Of a stretch of 64,000 nt of DNA, positions 42,799 through 51,000 are shown in pieces. Both the position numbers and the translations under genes were made by a program. The stretch is from Sedimentisphaerales bacterium (GTDB lineage: Bacteria; Planctomycetota; Phycisphaerae; Sedimentisphaerales; Anaerobacaceae). Every line of letters begins with the position of its first letter. Within the stretch, counting starts at the first letter, position 1. Under the pieces are notes generated by a model. That model saw only the letters and a list, made by a program, of their open reading frames with translations. It had not been told where the DNA came from and made no database searches. The stretch lies in contig JAFGLV010000174.1 in the NCBI GenBank assembly GCA_016927855.1, positions 22,710 through 86,709 of the forward strand, read 5' to 3'.

Positions 42799-44073
42799 TT
42801 ATCTCCCTGTGCGTATCGTATCGACGATCAAGGGCGCACCCGGCTGGATTTCGCCCGAAACGATTTCCGTCATGGTCCCGTCAGAAGCCCCGATCGTCAC
42901 GGGCACCGCCACGGGCCGGTTGTCCTGCAAGACCCATACCGTCTGCTGCCGTTTGCTTGTATCCACCGCTTCGTGAAAGGCAGGCTGCCGAGGGGGGCCG
43001 GGCATCAACATGGTCAGGCCGCGACGCTCTCTCTGCTCCTGGACCGGTGGCGAGAAACGCAGGGCGGCATTGGGGACCAGCAGCACATCCTCCACCTCCT
43101 GGACTGTGATGTTCGCGGTTGCCGTCATGCCGGGACGCAACGACAGGTCCACATTGTCCACTTTCAGCACGGTCTCGTAGGTGACCACCCCGTCCACGGT
43201 CTTCGGGCCGAAACGGGTCTGCACGATCCGGGCCTGGAAGATCCGGTCGAGGTAGGCGGCCACGGTGAACTCAGCGTCCTGGCCTTCCTTCACCTGACCG
43301 ATGTCCGCCTCGTCGACGTTGACGCGCAGCTCCATCTGGGTCAGATCTTCGGCCAGCGTGAACAGGACCGGGGCCTGGAACGCGGCCGCGACGGTTTGGC
43401 CCGGCTCGATGCTGCGGGTCAGCACGACCCCATTGATAGGCGAGCGGATGACTGCCTTGGCGATGTCTGTCTGGATCGCTTCGAGGGTAGCCTGGGCCTG
43501 GGCTACCGCTGCCCTCGCATTGGCGTCGTCGGCCTTGGCCCGTTCGAAGGCCGCCTCGGCCGCATCGAGTTCGGTCTGCGAGGGCACCTTCCCGTCGCTC
43601 AGATCCCGTACGCGGTGAAGCTGTGCGAGCTTGTTGGTGGTCTCGCGGAGCGTCGCTTGAGCCTGTAGGACTCTGGCTTTGGCGGCTTCCAGAGCGGCCT
43701 TGTGTTGCGTCTCCTGCGCTTCGAGCTTGGAGGCATCGAGCCGGGCCAGCACTTGATCGACCTTGACCTCGTCGTTGTAGTCGGCCTCGACGCCTTTGAC
43801 AATCCCCGATATCTCGCTGCCCACCTCGACCTCGTTGGTCGGCTGGAGCGTCCCGGTGGCGGTCACGAGGACGACCAGATCGCCTCGCCGGGCCTGCTGC
43901 ATTTCGTACTGCATCGTCCGGCCGGAGCCTTTTCGCATGGCCAGGAAAGCCAGCGCCGCAACGACCAGCAGAATGATAATGACCCAGCGCTTCAGGTGTC
44001 GGCCACGTTTGGCGGTATGGTCAACGCCCAGAGTTTTGGCAATATCCGACGGTGCATGTGATTTCGCACTCAT
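42799..44073 (-). CDS. MacA/HlyD-type periplasmic adaptor
   Basis: 424 residues. A cytoplasmic N-terminus, one membrane helix (WVIIILLVVAALAFLAM, ~30-46), a lipoyl-like half (VTATGTLQPTNEVEVGSEIS G), a long alpha hairpin (~110-200, heptad-rich), the second lipoyl half (VIRSPINGVVLTRSIEPGQT) and beta-barrel domains. It bridges the inner-membrane ABC pair and the outer-membrane channel. It is in the order channel, adaptor, ATPase, permease on one strand. An insertion with the charged stretch QEQRERRGL lies in the membrane-proximal domain. Confidence 0.9.
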   Translation of the reverse strand: MSAKSHAPSDIAKTLGVDHTAKRGRHLKRWVIIILLVVAALAFLAMRKGSGRTMQYEMQQARRGDLVVLVTATGTLQPTNEVEVGSEISGIVKGVEADYNDEVKVDQVLARLDASKLEAQETQHKAALEAAKARVLQAQATLRETTNKLAQLHRVRDLSDGKVPSQTELDAAEAAFERAKADDANARAAVAQAQATLEAIQTDIAKAVIRSPINGVVLTRSIEPGQTVAAAFQAPVLFTLAEDLTQMELRVNVDEADIGQVKEGQDAEFTVAAYLDRIFQARIVQTRFGPKTVDGVVTYETVLKVDNVDLSLRPGMTATANITVQEVEDVLLVPNAALRFSPPVQEQRERRGLTMLMPGPPRQPAFHEAVDTSKRQQTVWVLQDNRPVAVPVTIGASDGTMTEIVSGEIQPGAPLIVDTIRTGR

Positions 44074-44089
44074 GTCTTGTCTCCAGATT

Positions 44090-45559
44090 CTAGAGTTGTT
44101 CGGCCGTCCCCGGTGTCGCAGCGACCGCTGTCATCGAGGTCCATCCGCCGCCGAGGGCCTTGTACAGGCGAATCACGTTCGAGGTCACAACCCCGTCGCT
44201 CTGACGCAACTGGTCCTGGAACGACAGCAGCGAACGCTCCGCATCCAGGACGTTGCTGAAATCGGTCAGGCCCGCCTGGTACTTGTATTGTGCCAGCGCT
44301 GCGGCCGACTGGGCCGCCTCCATCGCTTGCCGAAGGTTCTCCCGTCGCTGCAACTCCTGACCGTAGGCGACCAGGGCGTTCTCGACCTCTTCCAGGCATG
44401 CCAGAACGGTCGCCTCGTACCGGATCAGGGCCTGCTCCTGAAGGGCCGACTGCACCTCGATGTTCGGGCGGATGGTCCGGTCGAAGAGGGGCAGGGTGAT
44501 GCGGGGGCCGCCGCTGATACTCCACGTCCTTGCCGACAACGGATCGCGTAGCGACGTCGTCTCCAGCCCGATCGAACCGTTCAGCGTCAGTTGCGGATAG
44601 AGATTGGCCGTGGCCGCGCCGACCCGCGCCGTTTGGGCCGCCAGTTCGCACTCGGCCCGTCGCACGTCGGGCCGCCATCGCAGCGCATCAGCCGGCACGC
44701 CGACCGCGATCTCGGCTGGTGGCAGCGGGACCGCCCGAGGTTCGGCCAATTCCGCGTGAAGGTTGCCCGGCGTCTCACCCAACAGCACGGCCAGGCGATT
44801 CATCGCCTCTGACAGTCCGCTGCGAAGACTGGGGACCTGAGACCGCGTGTTCTCGAGATTGTACCGGGCCTGGTACATGGCAAGCTCGTCGTCGAGCCCC
44901 GCCTGCGACCGCCACAGCGTCAGTTCGTAGCTCTCCTCCTGTGTCGCCAGGCTCGCCTCGGCAGCTGCCAGCCGCGACTGGAAGGTGCGCAGCTCGACGT
45001 AATTCAGTGCCGTCTCGGCCAACAGGGACACGAGCACGTCGCGCAGGTCCTCCGCGCCGGCCGCCAGGTCGGCCTCGGCCGCCTCAATGGAGCGACGGAC
45101 CCCGCCGAAGAGGTCGAGTTCCCAACCGGCATCGAAGCCCGCCGAGTAGACCTCGCCGCGCGAATCGAAGCCCACGTTCGTGTCGGTCCACCTCGACGTG
45201 GCCGAGCCCGCAGCGTTCAGAGTGGGGAACAGCCTGCCCCCAGCCATGCTCCGGCGGGCCCGCGACTCGCGAATCCGCGACTGCGCGGTTCTCAGGTTCA
45301 GGTTGCCCGCCACGGCGCGCTCGATCAGGCTCGACAGTTGCGGGTCGTCGAGGGTCGTCCACCACGCCGCCAGCAGGTTGGGATCGGTCGGTTCGCCGAT
45401 CAGGCTGGTCGGCAGTTCACTGCGCCAGGCCGCCGGCGCGGACGGCTCGGGCGCGACATAGTCGGGCCCGACCTTGCACCCGGCCAGCATCACCAGCGCC
45501 ATCACCCCGTGCCGCCATGACAAGGGCCTGATCGAGCCTGCGTTACGAATAATGCTCAT
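44090..45559 (-). CDS. TolC/NodT-family outer-membrane efflux lipoprotein
   Basis: 489 residues. A lipobox VMLAGC at ~24-29 gives Cys29 as lipid attachment, followed by KVGPDYVAPEPSAPAAW, the hallmark start of NodT/OprM proteins. Two outer-membrane factor repeats follow with long helices (NLNLRTAQSRIRESRARRSM, YELTLWRSQAGLDDELAMYQ). It forms the outer-membrane exit of the MacAB pump encoded downstream. It lies 3 bp after the regulator gene and 16 bp before the adaptor gene. Confidence 0.9.
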   Translation of the reverse strand: MSIIRNAGSIRPLSWRHGVMALVMLAGCKVGPDYVAPEPSAPAAWRSELPTSLIGEPTDPNLLAAWWTTLDDPQLSSLIERAVAGNLNLRTAQSRIRESRARRSMAGGRLFPTLNAAGSATSRWTDTNVGFDSRGEVYSAGFDAGWELDLFGGVRRSIEAAEADLAAGAEDLRDVLVSLLAETALNYVELRTFQSRLAAAEASLATQEESYELTLWRSQAGLDDELAMYQARYNLENTRSQVPSLRSGLSEAMNRLAVLLGETPGNLHAELAEPRAVPLPPAEIAVGVPADALRWRPDVRRAECELAAQTARVGAATANLYPQLTLNGSIGLETTSLRDPLSARTWSISGGPRITLPLFDRTIRPNIEVQSALQEQALIRYEATVLACLEEVENALVAYGQELQRRENLRQAMEAAQSAAALAQYKYQAGLTDFSNVLDAERSLLSFQDQLRQSDGVVTSNVIRLYKALGGGWTSMTAVAATPGTAEQL

Positions 45560-45562
45560 GGA

Positions 45563-46273
45563 TCACTCCCGTCTGGAGGCGGTCTTGCGCGGTTGTCGCC
45601 TCCTGCCGCTTGCTTTGGCGTTCTTGAGGTTCTCGCGAATCCCCCGGATCCCCGCTAGGGTGAATTGCACGATGTGATCGGCCAGTTGCTCGACGCTCAA
45701 TTCGGCGAGGGGGGCGGGTGGACGCGGCGCGCCCGGTGGCATCTTGCCCTGCCGCAGGTGCAGCATCGGGCCGAAACACTGGCTTATCAGGCTCATCTCA
45801 CAGAGACACACCGCCTGCTCGCTCGTCTTGGCGCCCAGCAACTCCCGGACGAGGGCCAGCGTGCTCTGACGTTCGGACTCTATGGCGGAGTGCATCGCCT
45901 GCATCAGGAGCCCTGTGGGATTCGCCATCTCCTTGTGGACGATCTCGATCTCGTGGTTGTCCGGGTCGACGGTTCGGTGCATGAACGCCAGAATCCGGCC
46001 GTACAGCCTCTCCTCTGCCGGAGCCTCCGGCGACACGCCGCCGTCCGGCGGGTGGGCTCGCATCGATTCGTCGTGCGAATGCTTCCACGCCTCGACGTAC
46101 AGGTTCTCCTTGCTGCCGAAGTGGTAGTTCACCGACGCCGTATTGGCCTTGGCCCTCTCGCAGATCTCCGCGTGCGTCGCCTCCCAGTACCCCTTCTCGG
46201 CGAACACCTCGGCCGCCGCCGCCAACAGCCGCTGCCGCGTCTGCTGCGCGTCCTTTCTCCGTTTCTTCTTCAT
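45563..46273 (-). CDS. TetR-family repressor of the efflux operon
   Basis: 236 residues. The N-terminal HTH is classical (TRQRLLAAAAEVFAEKGYWE, ICERAKANTASVNYHFGSKE NLY). The C-terminal part matches the CerR/DUF1956-type ligand domain (EIEIVHKEMANPTGLLMQAM). It is the first gene of the efflux operon and probably represses it by binding the AATTTA/TAAATT palindrome at 46309-46325 that covers its own -10 region. A basic tail (GRRRQPRKTASRRE) follows the domain. Confidence 0.9.
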   Translation of the reverse strand: MKKKRRKDAQQTRQRLLAAAAEVFAEKGYWEATHAEICERAKANTASVNYHFGSKENLYVEAWKHSHDESMRAHPPDGGVSPEAPAEERLYGRILAFMHRTVDPDNHEIEIVHKEMANPTGLLMQAMHSAIESERQSTLALVRELLGAKTSEQAVCLCEMSLISQCFGPMLHLRQGKMPPGAPRPPAPLAELSVEQLADHIVQFTLAGIRGIRENLKNAKASGRRRQPRKTASRRE

Positions 46274-46308
46274 GCTCCGATCCTCACGGACGCATTGTCC
46301 TATTGCAT

Positions 46309-46336
46309 AATTTAATGGCTAAATTGAATTAGTCAA
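46309..46336 (-). promoter_or_regulatory. promoter and operator of the TetR/efflux operon
   Basis: On the minus strand TTGACT (46336-46331) and TAAATT (46314-46309) are 16 bp apart. The -10 hexamer is one arm of a palindrome AATTTA-N5-TAAATT (46309-46325). A TetR dimer bound there would occlude RNA polymerase. The region is AT-rich against a GC-rich background. Confidence 0.65.
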
Positions 46337-46502
46337 TAGAAAAATCCCCCTCTCCAAAGAAGAATGGTGCAGGTGCTTCGCCCCAGGCCGGTGTCAGGGT
46401 TGCATGGCCGGCTCAGTGCAGAGACCGCCGCCAACAATGCCGGCGGCAGCGGGTACGCGGAGCCTGCCTTCATTCATGCCGATGTGGCCGAAGGCAGCAG
46501 AT

Positions 46503-48080
46503 TCAGAACAGGGACATTTGAGTGTGAGGCCTCATGCCGTCGCGAAAGAGGCCGGCGAGGGCCTCTGCGGGGGTGTTGAGAAGCTCTTTGGGCTCGAGTT
46601 TGTGTAGTCCTCCGCCGTAGACACGGCCTTCCCCGGTCAGGTTCGCGACCGGGATTGCCTGGAGGACTTCCCATACACGTCTCATCAACGCCGTATCACT
46701 TTCCAGGGCCTTCTTCATCCAGGGCTTCGGATAGAGCATGAGGTACACGTTGGCCGCGACCGCCCGAGAGCGGTTGAGAATGAAACGAAACGGTCGGACG
46801 CCGCCATTGCCGGTTGCTCTTCCCATGTAAGTGCAAAGGATTGACGCGGCTTCTCGACGTTCCTGGGAATACCAGGGGTTTCGGTTGCGGCAGATGTATC
46901 GGTCACAAATGCTCGCCGCGCGCCCCTCTTCAAGATAGTCCCAGACCTTCGGGAACTCTCGTCGGATGCGCTCCTCCGGTATATCGCTGGAGAACAGAAA
47001 GCCCAAGCGCTCGATGCATGGGATGCCATCCGCATCGCTCTCGATCCGGTCCGTCCTGAGAAAACGTGGGCTGGGCAGAATGGGCGTCAGAAACTGTGAA
47101 GGGATTGCACGGCGTTCCACCTCGGAACGGGATAGTATGAAGAACTCGTTCGCGCCCGTTGCGATCCCTCTTTTCACATCGAAGAAATGGCCGAGTGCGA
47201 ACCTGGATGCCCCTGTGTTCTTTGCGGCGCCTGTGCTCGGCAGACTTGTCCATTTTCTTTCTTCTCTGAGATCGTCGAGTGAATACTCCGCTTCGATGGA
47301 CGGTCTGGCGAGTGAACCTCCAAGCGAAAACCTCACGCGATGACCCTCGCTGGGTTTCTCCTTCTTGAACCAGACAACAGCCGATGAGACCAGGGCATCG
47401 CCGAATTGGACATCATCGGGTAGAAACCGGTGGATGCGTAGCAAGGAAACGCGGCTCAAGAGAAGCTCCTTGACCGCTCTGCCGTAGTTCACATCCATGA
47501 ACTCACTCGGAATCAGCCACGCGGCCAAGCCGTCCTGTGCCATCCAGTCTAGCGACAGGCAGAGGAAATAGCAGTACAGCCCGCTGAGACCTGAAAGGCG
47601 GATTCCGCAACGACTGGAAACGCAATCGTTCAGCCGTTGCTTCTCCTGGCTCGCAAGGTGGTGATGCCGCACATAGGGCGGGTTGCAGATGACCAGCGTC
47701 GCCTTCTGTGATTCGTCGTCTGGCGGTGGTGTGCGTGTGAAATCCTCATGGCGAACCTCAAGGCCTTGAGCACGCCACAAGGCTTCTGCAACCTGCCCGT
47801 AATGCTCATCGATTTCGAACCCAACGGCCCGACTGGCCGCATCTGCACCGAACGTGGACAGGAAGGCAGAATAGAAAGAGCCCGTCCCGAGCGCCGGATC
47901 GAGGAATCGAATCTCTCGCCTCCTTGCCAGGGTCTTCTTCGCACAGTGGAGGATATCGCGCGCAAGGGCCGTAGGCGTGGCAAACTGCCCCAGGCGGTTT
48001 CGTTGCGCTTGGCTCTTGGCACCGTCGCGGAGTGACTGTAACGCGAGCCGCTTCTGCTCTTTCTCTTCAATATCCAACAT
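46503..48080 (-). CDS. Eco57I-like N6-adenine DNA methyltransferase, apparently solitary
   Basis: 525 residues from the ATG at 48080. SAM-binding motif I is LDPALGTGSFYSAF, and motif IV is VICNPPYVRH, the N-P-P-Y adenine signature. The C-terminal half (~250-520) has a specificity-domain pattern typical of Eco57I-type enzymes (FDVKRGIATGANEFFIL, NGGVRPFRFILNRSRAVAAN). No endonuclease gene adjoins it and the protein lacks an obvious nuclease domain. It could be an orphan methyltransferase, a remnant of a restriction system, or a system whose nuclease lies elsewhere. The product ends QMSLF. Confidence 0.85.
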   Translation of the reverse strand: MLDIEEKEQKRLALQSLRDGAKSQAQRNRLGQFATPTALARDILHCAKKTLARRREIRFLDPALGTGSFYSAFLSTFGADAASRAVGFEIDEHYGQVAEALWRAQGLEVRHEDFTRTPPPDDESQKATLVICNPPYVRHHHLASQEKQRLNDCVSSRCGIRLSGLSGLYCYFLCLSLDWMAQDGLAAWLIPSEFMDVNYGRAVKELLLSRVSLLRIHRFLPDDVQFGDALVSSAVVWFKKEKPSEGHRVRFSLGGSLARPSIEAEYSLDDLREERKWTSLPSTGAAKNTGASRFALGHFFDVKRGIATGANEFFILSRSEVERRAIPSQFLTPILPSPRFLRTDRIESDADGIPCIERLGFLFSSDIPEERIRREFPKVWDYLEEGRAASICDRYICRNRNPWYSQERREAASILCTYMGRATGNGGVRPFRFILNRSRAVAANVYLMLYPKPWMKKALESDTALMRRVWEVLQAIPVANLTGEGRVYGGGLHKLEPKELLNTPAEALAGLFRDGMRPHTQMSLF

Positions 48081-48547
48081 CGCTACAATCCGAACTGCTG
48101 CAAGTCGTATATGTAGCAGAATCCGAAGGAAATACAAGCCTCAAAGCCCCGTTTGGAGCGGGTGAAGCGTCGAGGGTAAAAGCCGGTGAGCTCGGCTTCA
48201 GCCCGTGCTGATGGCCCGCTAGGCGCGACAGACCGCACGGGCTGAGACTCGTCCTGCACGACTGCCAAACCACGGTCCGGGCGGCAGCCCCCGGTAAGTA
48301 ATCGCCCCCCGGCAGACACATCGGCGCTGCGGCTCGATCTTGACTTGAGGTAGGCCGTCTAATAGACTCTTGAAATGAAGCTTCGTGACGCTGCGCGCCG
48401 TCGCAGGCGCCGCGACAGGAAGGCTGTAAGCCTGCCTGAGGCACGTGCGTGAACGTAGCCAATTCAGCGATGCGGCGCACGGGATGGGATTCAGCCTATG
48501 CTGAGGTTAGCCGGCGAAGACGATGGAAAAGCCATGAGGGGGCAACC
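48081..48547. other. 467-bp gene-free region with a palindrome
   Basis: No ribosome-binding site plus start with protein-like translation is seen on either strand. CAGCCCGTGC (48199-48208) is mirrored by GCACGGGCTG (48235-48244). The minus strand from ~48180 to 48083 encodes a frame ending FCYIYDLQQFGL that looks more protein-like than its neighbours and might be a gene remnant, but I do not recognise it. Confidence 0.4.
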
Positions 48548-49306
48548 GTGGCGTCTGAAAAGACTGTTCTTCTTCACGTGTACCGATGGCTGCGTAGTAG
48601 ACGCGCTTCTGGGGGACGTTCTTGGGTAGTCTTCCTTGCTCTTGGAATCCTCTTCATCGGTTGCCGTGAGCGAAGCAGCGTTGAAGACAAGATGGTCAGA
48701 ACGTTCTCCGTCTCCGAGTTGAAGAAGGTCGTGGAACACCGCGTCTTCCCAGCCGCATGGCAGGAACGTGCGAAGGTAGCATTGTGTGAGTTGAACACTC
48801 GAGAGGTGAGCACGAAGCCCATGTTCGTCTACGCGATGATCAGTCGTGCCGATGAGCCAGGTGAGTATCTCCTGACGTTCATGTGCTTCGACGAAGCCAG
48901 GGACCTGCGAGGCCTCAGGATCAAAGAAAGGCAGGAGAACGCCGGGGAAGCGATAGGCTCGATCACTGAGGACTATCCGATATTCGTCGATTACCTGGAA
49001 TCATGGACCCTCGAACGGCGCGTGATACCAGTCACAATCCGACAGGCTGGTCAGCGCAAGGACGAAGGCCTGTGGCTGGAATACGAGAATCGTTGTCTAC
49101 GTGCCGTTGTTGAGAGAGTCCTCGCGTCGAAACACAAGCGTTCGGTAACAACCACTCCCCGTGACAGGGTGTCAATCCGAGGTATGCCGCCTCTCTGCAT
49201 GTCGCTTCCCGAGCCGAATCATGTGACTGTCCAGATATGTGCGTATGACAAAACGGGCCGTGAGTCCACATGGATCAACGTAGACTACTGGCCTTACAAC
49301 GATTAG
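48548..49306 (+). CDS. lipoprotein of unknown function
   Basis: 252 residues from the GTG at 48548, which follows GAGGGGG (48535-48541). The longer frame to 48449 lacks a ribosome-binding site. The signal ends in a lipobox (VVFLALGILFIGC), so Cys35 or so is lipidated. The mature part (~36-250) is mixed alpha/beta with no recognised family. The start has a long basic n-region (HVYRWLRSRRASGGRSW). Confidence 0.6.
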   Translation: MASEKTVLLHVYRWLRSRRASGGRSWVVFLALGILFIGCRERSSVEDKMVRTFSVSELKKVVEHRVFPAAWQERAKVALCELNTREVSTKPMFVYAMISRADEPGEYLLTFMCFDEARDLRGLRIKERQENAGEAIGSITEDYPIFVDYLESWTLERRVIPVTIRQAGQRKDEGLWLEYENRCLRAVVERVLASKHKRSVTTTPRDRVSIRGMPPLCMSLPEPNHVTVQICAYDKTGRESTWINVDYWPYND

Positions 49307-49379
49307 GATAGACCTACTGGTACTGGGTTTTGACGGCCAAGTCCGGTTATCCGAAGCGGCTACAAGGCGCTGTCCGCAG

Positions 49380-49430
49380 GGCGAGCGTCCCCGCTCGTCT
49401 CAAGTCGTGCGGGGACGCACGACCTACGAA
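49380..49430. repeat. imperfect palindromic element (GAGCGTCCCCGCTC / GTGCGGGGACGC)
   Basis: GGGCGAGCGTCCCCGCTCG and CGTGCGGGGACGCACGAC are near-complementary, with GTCC/GGAC matches. It lies between the convergent lipoprotein and flavodoxin genes. Confidence 0.45.
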
Positions 49431-49450
49431 GAGAGCACCACGCTCGGCCG

Positions 49451-49936
49451 CTATCGAAGTTGACTGTCAAGACTCATCAGGACCTGGGAGGCGAAGGCTT
49501 GCACTTTCTTCTGCCAGTCCTCTTGGAGGGGGCCCTTGATGGCGGTCACCAGAACCTCACTCTCGGCGACCTTGACCAGGCCCTTTTCCTGTAGCATCTG
49601 GTTCATGATCGGGATGACGCGCTGCCACTCGCGGCGCTCTTCCGGCGTCGGCATCTCCGTGGTCAGAAGGGCGTACCTCGTTCCCGCCGGCAACTTGACC
49701 TTCTTCAGGAAACGGCGCATGCCCCAGGTGGGCTTGCCCAAACGTCCCGGCGAACTGAACACGTACAGGTCGGCCGGCGGCATCTCCCTTGGCCGCACAT
49801 CCCGGATGGGGCGGACGGTGACGGCGACCCCTCTGGCGGCCATCTGCTTCTGGAACTCCTCTGCGACCTGGGCCCCGTTGCCATACTTGGAAGCATGAAA
49901 GTACTCGATCTTCGTGGTGCCGCCGGCTCCTTCCAT
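49451..49936 (-). CDS. flavodoxin-like protein
   Basis: 161 residues. The FMN phosphate loop region reads YFHASKYGNGAQVAEEF, matching the T/S-x-T/S-G-N-T-type start of flavodoxins in modified form. Later stretches (DLYVFSSPGRLGKPTWGMRR, RYALLTTEMPTPEE) fit the alpha/beta core of short protoporphyrinogen-oxidase-like flavodoxins. The cofactor is inferred. It lies 86 bp after the hydrolase gene and may share its transcript. Confidence 0.7.
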   Translation of the reverse strand: MEGAGGTTKIEYFHASKYGNGAQVAEEFQKQMAARGVAVTVRPIRDVRPREMPPADLYVFSSPGRLGKPTWGMRRFLKKVKLPAGTRYALLTTEMPTPEERREWQRVIPIMNQMLQEKGLVKVAESEVLVTAIKGPLQEDWQKKVQAFASQVLMSLDSQLR

Positions 49937-50022
49937 ATCGCGGGCCTCTGCACTTGCTCTGCTGACGCAACCAGACGATGAGCTTGGGGTTGCCCGTCAG
50001 GGCCGTTTCAGAAAGAGACATC

Positions 50023-50964
50023 TCAACAGGCTACGTGCTCCTTCAAGAATCTGACGACTTGATTCCACGCCTGTTTGGATGCCTGAACATTTGTATCAAT
50101 ATTCCCGCCGGCATTGTACTTGATCCGTGTGCGTGGGTGTGTGAACCAGGTGGGATAGGCCTCACGAGGAAGGTCCGGCAGGTTAATCGCATGGCCTGCG
50201 CCTTGGTACTTCAAGTGTTTGTCCGTGAATGGATGCTTATGTTCTCTCAATCTGTCCATTATCATCTCTGACATCAGTGTGGATGGCCAGATTTGGTCAT
50301 CGTCGCCAGAAATGAGCAGGACAGGACCTTGGATATTCTCAACTGGGATTACCGCGTGGGCGATACTTGATTCCTTCTTTAGGATTGCCGCGAATCGAGG
50401 TGTCCCGCTGTAGCGAACTCGACTGACCAGGCACACCCCTATTCTCACGAGCTCGAACAAGGCCGCAGGCGAAAACCCCGTTCCTGCTGGTAGCAGAGGT
50501 TTGTCTTGATATGTCCATGCAGGCTTGCCGATAGACATGAGGCCGCCATCGGCGCCCCACGCCACTGAACTCGAAGCATAGCCCACGACGGCTCTAACCG
50601 CCGGGAAGGTCGAGCCAAGAATCAGCGCCAACTCTGCGCCCCGTGACCCGCCGACCAACGCCAGCCGCTTTGTATCGATTCCCTGTTGATCGGCCATCCA
50701 GTCAAATGCCTTCTCAAAGTACTCCAGGGGAATGTTTACCAAGGCCTTTGGAAGTCCAGCATACCGGAAATACGCCAGAGCAAGAGCTGCGTAGCCCTCG
50801 CCCGCAAGTCTGCGTGCCATTCCTTCTGACCACCCCAAGCCACCGCCCGAACCTCCCAAGACGACAATTCCTGAACGAAGGCTTCGATCCGCAGATCGGA
50901 AGAGTCTCCCGTGTATGCCGTCGGCGTTTATGTCATGCACTGTTATAGTCTCATCGATGGCCAT
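50023..50964 (-). CDS. alpha/beta hydrolase of the BAAT/acyl-CoA thioesterase C-terminal type
   Basis: 313 residues. The nucleophile elbow is GGSRGAELAL (Ser in G-x-S-x-G form), the acid in SGDDDQIWPS and the histidine in GAGHAINLP. GIVVLGGSGGGLGWSEGMAR is the oxyanion region typical of the BAAT C-terminal family. That family hydrolyses or transfers acyl thioesters. It follows the M64 peptidase gene by 36 bp on the same strand. Confidence 0.8.
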   Translation of the reverse strand: MAIDETITVHDINADGIHGRLFRSADRSLRSGIVVLGGSGGGLGWSEGMARRLAGEGYAALALAYFRYAGLPKALVNIPLEYFEKAFDWMADQQGIDTKRLALVGGSRGAELALILGSTFPAVRAVVGYASSSVAWGADGGLMSIGKPAWTYQDKPLLPAGTGFSPAALFELVRIGVCLVSRVRYSGTPRFAAILKKESSIAHAVIPVENIQGPVLLISGDDDQIWPSTLMSEMIMDRLREHKHPFTDKHLKYQGAGHAINLPDLPREAYPTWFTHPRTRIKYNAGGNIDTNVQASKQAWNQVVRFLKEHVAC

Positions 50965-51000
50965 CGATCACCGCGGGCGGTTGTCTGACCTAGGGCGGAC

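Noticed and set aside
46364..46579. 71-residue plus-strand frame between the methyltransferase and TetR genes
   Set aside because: No ribosome-binding site and low-quality composition. It overlaps the methyltransferase 3' end.
48067..48480. 137-residue minus-strand frame in the gene-free region
   Set aside because: The start lacks a ribosome-binding site and the composition is uneven. Only a short stretch near its end looks protein-like.
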